From positions 1-11,274 of the forward strand of contig JAZQVM010000039.1 in NCBI GenBank assembly GCA_045631845.1: a DNA stretch of 11,274 nt, written 5' to 3'. This document shows positions 6,780-11,274 of this stretch, piece by piece (within the stretch, counting starts at the first letter, position 1; each line of letters opens with the position of its first letter). This DNA comes from CAKSHC01 sp045631845 (lineage in GTDB: Bacteria; Bacillota; Clostridia; Oscillospirales; UMGS1783). The position numbers and the translations under genes were made by a program. The notes beneath the pieces were generated by a model. That model did no database searches, had not been told where the DNA came from, and saw only the letters and a list, made by a program, of their open reading frames with translations.

Positions 6780-7847
6780 TTACGCTTCAACAGCAACTTC
6801 GTCATCTTCAACGACAGTAGCTTCGGCTTTGATCTTCTGTCTGGACTTGATCATATCCAGAGAAGCAGCCATCATCAGGAACAGACCGGTAGCGGTCGTA
6901 GCCAGCTGAGTAGGAATACCCATCATAACGATAGCGTTCTCAAGGAACATCATGGTAAGCATACCCATAGCGATACAGATACCGGAGCCACGGCCACCGC
7001 TCAAGGAAACACCACCGATGGCACAGGCGGCCATACAGTTGGATTCCCATCCGGTACCGGTAGTCGGCTGAGCGTAGTCCATACGGATAGCCAGCAACAA
7101 ACCGGCAATGGCAACGACAGTACCGGACGTCAAGTATGCGAACTTTTTGATAGACTTTACATTGATACCGGACAAACTTGCAACTTCAGCGTTATCGCCA
7201 ACAGCCTTGATCTTACGGCCAAACGTGGTCTTTGCCAACATGATGGAAACCACAACATACAGAAGAACAGCGATAAAGAACGGGAGATACAAACCGACGA
7301 TCTCGGTATGACCGAACCAATAGAGTTCTTTACCCAAGTTCATGTAGGGGTAACCGCCACTCAAGAGGAAGCGGCTGGCACCGATGATCTGGCCCAAGCC
7401 CATCGTAACGATGAAGGACGGAAGACCGAGATCCAGAATGAAGTAACTCTTAACAAAACCGAGCAGGAATCCGGTTACAACACCGGCAATAAGGCCGACC
7501 CACCAAGGAGCACCCAGATTCTTAATGACAAAACCAAGAATCATGCAAGCCATACCGGCGGTAGTACCAACCGACATATCCGCACTGTTGGTCAAGATAA
7601 CCAACGCATTACCCAAACAGCAAATTCCAATAAACGGAACCAGATTCAAGATAGAACGAATATTATTCCACGAAAGGAATGCACCCCAGGTAAATACACC
7701 GTTTGCCATGGTATACTGAACCGTTGTAATCGCCTCAACCACTATGAGAAGGATCACCAAGGGAATCAATGCTCCAAATTCTTCGGAAGATCTAAATCTT
7801 TTCCAGATAGAGCCAAGGGTTGTTTTTTTCTTAATAGCACCTTGCAT
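6780..7847 (-). CDS. Sugar ABC transporter permease, RbsC/XylH class (second permease)
   Basis: This 355-aa polytopic inner-membrane protein of the BPD_transp_2 family would form one half of the transmembrane channel of a carbohydrate importer. It has about eight to ten hydrophobic segments beginning near residue 26. The conserved hallmark is LTNSADMSVGT (85-95), a variant of the family G-G-I-D-L-S-V-G, followed later by GDNAEVASLSGINV (the coupling region contacting the ATPase) and AIGGVSLSGGRGSG. The N-terminus is basic (KKK, KRFR) and the C-terminus is an unusual acidic tail (VVEDDEVAVEA). The ATG at 7847-7845 has a GGAG about 9 nt upstream. It is the last gene of the operon, 19 nt after the first permease, and ends at a bidirectional terminator. 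The transported sugar is not identifiable from sequence alone. Confidence 0.9.
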   Translation of the reverse strand: MQGAIKKKTTLGSIWKRFRSSEEFGALIPLVILLIVVEAITTVQYTMANGVFTWGAFLSWNNIRSILNLVPFIGICCLGNALVILTNSADMSVGTTAGMACMILGFVIKNLGAPWWVGLIAGVVTGFLLGFVKSYFILDLGLPSFIVTMGLGQIIGASRFLLSGGYPYMNLGKELYWFGHTEIVGLYLPFFIAVLLYVVVSIMLAKTTFGRKIKAVGDNAEVASLSGINVKSIKKFAYLTSGTVVAIAGLLLAIRMDYAQPTTGTGWESNCMAACAIGGVSLSGGRGSGICIAMGMLTMMFLENAIVMMGIPTQLATTATGLFLMMAASLDMIKSRQKIKAEATVVEDDEVAVEA

Positions 7848-7866
7848 TGTCTTCTTCTCCTTTCCC

Positions 7867-8916
7867 TTAGATCAAGTCGATACGGGAGGCCATGTATCTT
7901 CTCTTATACACGTCAACCGTAAGAACGATCATGAGCATGGCACCAACCAATGCCGTCTGCAGGTTCGGGTCCCAACCGATAGAGGTCAGGGCATTCTGAA
8001 TGAGAGACATCAGCAAAATACCGAGGAACAAGCCACCCATCGAACCGGTACTGCCGACAAAACCGATACCGCCGATGTAGCAAGCGGCAATCGAGCGGAA
8101 GTTGGTGATACCGCTCATGGTAACGGTGCGCTGACGGAAGCAGGACAGGATGGAAGCGATAAAGGAAAGCAAGGACACGAAGACCAAGCAGATCCATTTT
8201 ACACGCTTAACATTAACGCCGGCCATGTAAGCGGAGTTCGCCGAGATACCACTGGCCTGAATCATACGGCCATACTTGGTATAACGCAAAATGATATGAG
8301 CAATAAGCAACATGCCAACAAAAATCAAGAAGAGAATCGAAACACCCATGCCACGGTTGGTACCACCGGAAAGCCAAGTAAAGAATCCTCTACCAACCTG
8401 AATAGCAGCAAAGTTGCCGGCAGCTTCGGGGACGGGAGTAATAGGCACGCCCATGCATAGGTAAGTACCCAAACCGGTACATACCGAGGAAGTAGCCAAG
8501 GTAGCCACCCATTTCATAACGCCGATCTTGAGCATCAAAAATCCATTGAGGAAGCCCATGGCACAAGCAAAGAAAGAGGCAACCAAAAGGCCCAACCAAA
8601 TCGGATATGTATTCCAAATACACATGATACCAAAGACAATACAGGCAAAACCACCAACACCGGTGGTGGACAAGTCCATCTCACCAGACATGATAATGAG
8701 CGCCTGACCGATCGACATGATACCGACGAAGGAGCAGTTACGCAACAACATCAGCAAATTAGCGCCGGTAAAGAACAAGGGGTTAAACAGATAAGTAATA
8801 ACCGAGATGATCAAGATAAACAACACCGAAATAAATTCAGAGGACAAGAAGAACTTGACCATTTTCACTTTATTCCGAGCCTTGCGAAGATCTCTGGATT
8901 CCATTGTATTTTCCAT
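7867..8916 (-). CDS. Sugar ABC transporter permease, RbsC/XylH class (first permease)
   Basis: This 349-aa polytopic membrane protein of the same family as its downstream neighbour is not a close duplicate of it. Its hallmark is MSGEMDLSTTG (76-86) instead of the usual G-G-I-D-L-S-V-G. The coupling region is SGISANSAYMAGVNV, and the glycine-rich loop is CYIGGIGFVGSTGSMGG. The N-terminus is polar and basic for about 20 residues before the first membrane helix. The ATG has a strong AAAGGAGG 8 nt upstream, and only 3 nt separate it from the ATPase gene. Two distinct permeases with one tandem ATPase suggest a heterodimeric channel, as in LsrC/LsrD or YtfT/YjfF systems. The substrate is unknown; ribose, xylose, galactose or other pentose/hexose compounds are family possibilities. 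Confidence 0.9.
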   Translation of the reverse strand: MENTMESRDLRKARNKVKMVKFFLSSEFISVLFILIISVITYLFNPLFFTGANLLMLLRNCSFVGIMSIGQALIIMSGEMDLSTTGVGGFACIVFGIMCIWNTYPIWLGLLVASFFACAMGFLNGFLMLKIGVMKWVATLATSSVCTGLGTYLCMGVPITPVPEAAGNFAAIQVGRGFFTWLSGGTNRGMGVSILFLIFVGMLLIAHIILRYTKYGRMIQASGISANSAYMAGVNVKRVKWICLVFVSLLSFIASILSCFRQRTVTMSGITNFRSIAACYIGGIGFVGSTGSMGGLFLGILLMSLIQNALTSIGWDPNLQTALVGAMLMIVLTVDVYKRRYMASRIDLI

Positions 8917-8919
8917 AAT

Positions 8920-10470
8920 TTACGCCTCCTTTACCGAATTGCCGATCTTCTTGAAGGTCTTGGTAGCCAGACGCATGATCGAGACGTTATTTGCCTCTTC
9001 CTTGCTCAGTTCACCGGCAATACGACCTTCCGCCATAACGATAAAGCGATCGCACATATTCAACAACTCCGGCAGGTCCGAAGAAATCATAACAATAGCG
9101 ATGCCCTGTGCGGCAAATTCATTGATCAACTGATAGATCTCACTCTTGGCACCAACGTCGATACCCTTAGTCGGCTCGTCGAGAACCAATACCTTAGGCT
9201 CAGCATTGAGCGAACGGGCAATAACCACTTTCTGCTGGTTACCACCGGAGAGCGTATCCACCAAAACGCCCATCTTGGGAGCCTTAACGCGCAGAGTTTC
9301 GAAATAATACTGCATACGCTTGGCTTCGGCCTTCTCCGAAACGAAGGGACCTTTGCAGATGGCATCAAAATTGGTGATGGACATATTCTTCATAATATTC
9401 CAAGAGAAGATCAAGCCGTATTTCTTTCTGTCCTCAGTAACCAGAGCCATACCCTTTTTCATGGCATCGGTAGGCCCGGTGATCTTCACCTCTTTGCCAT
9501 TCAGGAATATCTTACCGGATTTCAATTTGTTTACACCGTAAATGGAAGTCAAGACCTCCGAACGACCGGCACCAACCAGTCCGGCGAAACCGAGAACCTC
9601 ACCGGCACGAACCGTAAAGCTGATATCTTCAACCAAATTACGGTCGGCTATGTAGGGGTGATCCACGGTAATATTCTCAACACGGAGAACTTCTTCGCCG
9701 ATCTCAACGCTACGAGGAGGATACATATTGGTAACCTCACGGCCGATCATAGCAGCGATGATCTTATCGCGATCGTAGTCCTTTTTCTCAAACTCGCCGA
9801 CACGCTTGCCGTCACGCAGAACCGCAACACGGTCGGTCAGTTCCATAATCTCATCCATCTTATGTGTAACGAAGATAATGGCCGTACCGTTGTCACGCAA
9901 ACGTCTGACCACACGGAACAGATTTTCAACGTCGCGATTAGACAAGGATGTAGTAGGCTCATCAAGAATCAAAATCTTCGGATGAGAGGACAGGGCCTTA
10001 GCGATCATCAGCATCTGCTGCTGACCGATACTCATCTTTCTGGTATCCATATCGATGTCAATATCCAACTGGAGATCATCGATCAATTCCTGAGCCGCTT
10101 TACGCAACTTACCCTGATTAACCCAGATGGTCTTCTTGCCCAGCGTCAAATCGCCCATATAGATGTTTTCGGCAACGCTTTCAAATTTGAAAACCGAAAC
10201 CTCCTGCGCAACAAAACCGATGCCCAGCTTAACCGCATCAATCGGGCTCGCAGGTCTGACAACCTCACCGTCAATCTTAATTTCTCCCTGATAGGAGCCG
10301 GCGGGATAGATACCGTTGATGATCTTGAGCAGTGTCGATTTACCGGCACCGTTCTCACCGATCAAGCCAAGGATCTCACCGGGTTTTACATTAAGATTAA
10401 CATTGTCATTGGCTACAACACCGGGGAAAACCTTTGTGATGTTGTTGACCTCGAGTACGTACTCTCCCAT
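8920..10470 (-). CDS. Sugar ABC transporter ATP-binding protein with two nucleotide-binding domains (XylG/MglA/RbsA type)
   Basis: This 516-aa peripheral ATPase energises a carbohydrate importer. Domain 1 (about 4-245) has Walker A GENGAGKS (38-45), a degenerate signature MSIGQQQ (146-152) and Walker B ILILDEP (166-172) with H-loop VTHK. Domain 2 (about 260-505) has a degenerate Walker A, GLVGAGRSE (297-305, Lys replaced by Arg), a good LSGGNQQK signature (407-414) and Walker B VLVLDEP. Strong-plus-degenerate asymmetry is normal for this family. The YPAGSYQGEI and VTEDRKKYGL segments look closest to XylG/GguA members. The ATG has only a distant AAGGA, about 14 nt upstream. It is the first gene of the operon behind a consensus promoter, and the usual binding-protein gene is absent between promoter and ATPase. 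Confidence 0.94.
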   Translation of the reverse strand: MGEYVLEVNNITKVFPGVVANDNVNLNVKPGEILGLIGENGAGKSTLLKIINGIYPAGSYQGEIKIDGEVVRPASPIDAVKLGIGFVAQEVSVFKFESVAENIYMGDLTLGKKTIWVNQGKLRKAAQELIDDLQLDIDIDMDTRKMSIGQQQMLMIAKALSSHPKILILDEPTTSLSNRDVENLFRVVRRLRDNGTAIIFVTHKMDEIMELTDRVAVLRDGKRVGEFEKKDYDRDKIIAAMIGREVTNMYPPRSVEIGEEVLRVENITVDHPYIADRNLVEDISFTVRAGEVLGFAGLVGAGRSEVLTSIYGVNKLKSGKIFLNGKEVKITGPTDAMKKGMALVTEDRKKYGLIFSWNIMKNMSITNFDAICKGPFVSEKAEAKRMQYYFETLRVKAPKMGVLVDTLSGGNQQKVVIARSLNAEPKVLVLDEPTKGIDVGAKSEIYQLINEFAAQGIAIVMISSDLPELLNMCDRFIVMAEGRIAGELSKEEANNVSIMRLATKTFKKIGNSVKEA

Positions 10471-10642
10471 AATGTAAAATCACTTCCTTCTGTAAGGTGT
10501 ATTAAATTCAAAACAATAACATGCCCCTTTTCTCAAAAAGCACAAGAGAACAGAAAAAAGGCGAAATCCGACAACCTTTTCTCTATCCACTTTCCTTTCT
10601 GATCCATGACTGGCAAAAAAGACGCACTGCCACCATTTCTTC
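10471..10642 (-). promoter_or_regulatory. Long 5' leader of the importer operon
   Basis: About 170 nt separate the expected transcription start (near 10642) from the ATPase ATG. The leader holds an imperfect hairpin near its 5' end (TGGCA...TGCCA with outer ATG/CAT pairs, roughly 10606-10636), two copies of GAGAAAAGG on the minus strand (10583-10575 and 10534-10526) and a T-rich CCTTTTTTCT between them that could pair with either copy. I recognise no known riboswitch. A regulatory role is inference. Confidence 0.35.
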
Positions 10643-10648
10643 CCTATA

Positions 10649-10677
10649 ATTATAAACTGAAATGCCATCATTGTCAA
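10649..10677 (-). promoter_or_regulatory. Perfect consensus sigma-A promoter of the sugar importer operon
   Basis: On the minus strand there is TTGACA (10677-10672), a spacer of exactly 17 nt and TATAAT (10654-10649). All twelve consensus bases match, so basal strength should be high and control, if any, is likely by a repressor or through the leader. Transcription should start near 10642. Confidence 0.88.
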
Positions 10678-10900
10678 CTGATAGAATTCTTTTTGTGAGA
10701 ATTGCACAAATGCCGTTTGGATATCGCCGACATAAAGATTTTATTTTCGACATGGATAAAAAATAATTACAAAATTGTGACAATTTTACCGATTTAAGGG
10801 GGTTTTACACAGGCAAAAAGTAACAATTTGTCCATAAATAGGCACATTTCAGTTAAAATGTTTACAAAAGCATGAACATAGAAAATTTGTAATTTTGCAC
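10678..10900. other. Gene-free AT-rich region between gdhA terminator and importer promoter
   Basis: No credible coding sequence lies here. Besides the dyad at 10692-10710, it contains a perfect 7-bp inverted repeat AAAATTG-TGA-CAATTTT (10771-10787) and a TTTGT...CACAAA half-match overlapping the gdhA terminator tail (10886-10903). It probably holds control sites of the importer operon. Confidence 0.5.
10692..10710. promoter_or_regulatory. Inverted repeat upstream of the importer promoter, candidate operator
   Basis: TTTGTG (10692-10697), seven bases, CACAAA (10705-10710) is a perfect 6-bp dyad 15 nt upstream of the -35 box. It resembles sites of dimeric helix-turn-helix regulators (spacing one base shorter than the Rex-type TTGTG-N8-CACAA), and its position would suit an activator. 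The bound protein is unknown. Confidence 0.4.
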
Positions 10901-10930
10901 AAAAAAACAGCCGAGGAAACCTCGGCTGTT
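10901..10930 (-). terminator. Rho-independent terminator of gdhA
   Basis: An 11-bp perfect stem, AACAGCCGAGG (10906-10916) and CCTCGGCTGTT (10920-10930), has a 3-nt loop and is followed on the minus strand by seven T residues (10907-10901). It begins 9 nt after the gdhA stop codon. It insulates the importer operon from gdhA transcription. Confidence 0.93.
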
Positions 10931-10939
10931 GATAATTTT

Positions 10940-11274
10940 TTAATAGGCAACGCCTTGTGCAAGCATCGCTTCGGCAACTTTCACAAAACCGGCAATATTG
11001 GCACCGGCAACCAAGTCACCTTCCATACCGTACTTCTTAGCTGCATCGTAGGAAGCCTTATAAATGCTGCTCATGATCTGGTGCAGTTTGGCATCAACTT
11101 CCTCAGCCGTCCAGCTGTAACGCATGGAGTTCTGGGACATCTCCAAACCGGAAACAGCAACACCACCGGCGTTAACTGCCTTAGACGGAGCCACAATAAC
11201 ACCGTTCTCCTTAAGATAAGCAATCGCCTCGTTAGTGGTAGGCATATTGGAAACCTCTACGTAGTACTTGACAC
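10940..11274 (-). CDS. gdhA: NADP-type glutamate dehydrogenase, C-terminal part (5' end outside window)
   Basis: The last 110 residues of a glutamate dehydrogenase are present, open at the right edge; the enzyme interconverts 2-oxoglutarate plus ammonium and glutamate. The visible part runs VKYYVEVSNMPTTNEAI, then APSKAVNAGGVAVSGLEMSQNS, YSWTAEEVD, KLHQIM and ends GDLVAGANIAGFVKVAEAMLAQGVAY, matching the C-terminal nucleotide-domain end of hexameric NADP-dependent enzymes (GdhA family). The family segment usually reads A-E-G-A-N-M-P-T-T; here it is V-E-V-S-N-M-P-T-T, a modest deviation. The ATG at 11245 is internal: the reading frame continues upstream with conserved residues to the window edge. 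A strong terminator follows. Glutamate made here is the substrate of murI in the same region, but that link is only suggestive. Confidence 0.93.
   Translation of the reverse strand, partial: VKYYVEVSNMPTTNEAIAYLKENGVIVAPSKAVNAGGVAVSGLEMSQNSMRYSWTAEEVDAKLHQIMSSIYKASYDAAKKYGMEGDLVAGANIAGFVKVAEAMLAQGVAY

Noticed and set aside
6759..7922. Long plus-strand open frame (387 codons) opposite the second permease
   Set aside because: It reads antisense to a clear membrane permease, its product is rich in His, Asn, Gln, Thr and Gly with no domain, and it crosses the terminator. It arises from biased codon use of the permease that avoids stop triplets on the other strand.
9658..10602. Plus-strand open frame of 314 codons opposite the ATPase
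   Set aside because: It lies antisense to conserved Walker motifs, has no ribosome site and runs through the promoter leader; it is a shadow of the ATPase codon bias.
10583..10636. Possible 17-codon leader peptide in the importer leader (ATG at 10636)
   Set aside because: The expected transcript start is only about 6 nt upstream, leaving no room for a ribosome site, and the peptide shows no codon run typical of attenuators.
10720..10733. cre-like sequence (catabolite control) on the minus strand upstream of the importer promoter
   Set aside because: Two mismatches to the core consensus and poor symmetry; not better than chance in this region.

Overview
The window looks like a chromosomal segment of a low-to-mid-GC Gram-positive anaerobe of the class Clostridia (Oscillospiraceae/Ruminococcaceae-like). 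The grounds are strong GGAGG ribosome sites, short U-tract terminators, the ddl-murI-DUF1934(YwiB)-argS gene order, and a hexameric-type NADP glutamate dehydrogenase. The lineage is inferred from gene content and general style, not from a marker-gene comparison.

Left part (1-1731), all on the minus strand. A small uncharacterised clostridial-type protein (69 aa) ends in its own terminator. It is followed by a tRNA-dihydrouridine synthase (dus) with its own extended -10 promoter. dus is translationally coupled, through a TTGA overlap, to a partial sigma-70/ECF-like sigma factor that runs off the left edge and has no ATG start. The sigma factor's last visible residues resemble the start of a zf-HC2 anti-sigma zinc domain.

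Middle part (1884-6740), all on the plus strand. A tightly packed operon contains ddl (D-Ala-D-Ala ligase), murI (glutamate racemase), a DUF1934/YwiB calycin-like protein and argS, with a 1-nt gap, a 4-nt overlap and a 14-nt overlap. It combines two steps of peptidoglycan precursor supply with arginyl-tRNA charging. A hairpin follows argS, and then a membrane-anchored calcineurin-like phosphoesterase (YkuE/YaeI type) that may be reached by read-through. A very good bidirectional terminator at 6738-6775 separates this convergent cluster from the next one.

Right part (6780-10900), minus strand. A three-gene carbohydrate importer of the ribose/xylose/galactose class encodes a tandem ATPase (XylG/MglA/RbsA type) and two different membrane permeases. 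The operon has no substrate-binding protein in it. Its promoter is a perfect TTGACA-N17-TATAAT with a roughly 170-nt leader and several TTTGT...CACAAA-like or AAAATTG...CAATTTT inverted repeats upstream. Beyond it, on the right edge, is the C-terminal end of gdhA with a clear terminator.

Nothing here shows a phage, IS element, CRISPR array, tRNA or rRNA. Most of the window is ordinary housekeeping DNA. The points deserving a second look are the possible sigma/anti-sigma fusion at the left edge, the importer without a binding protein and its regulatory region, and the small protein of unknown function.
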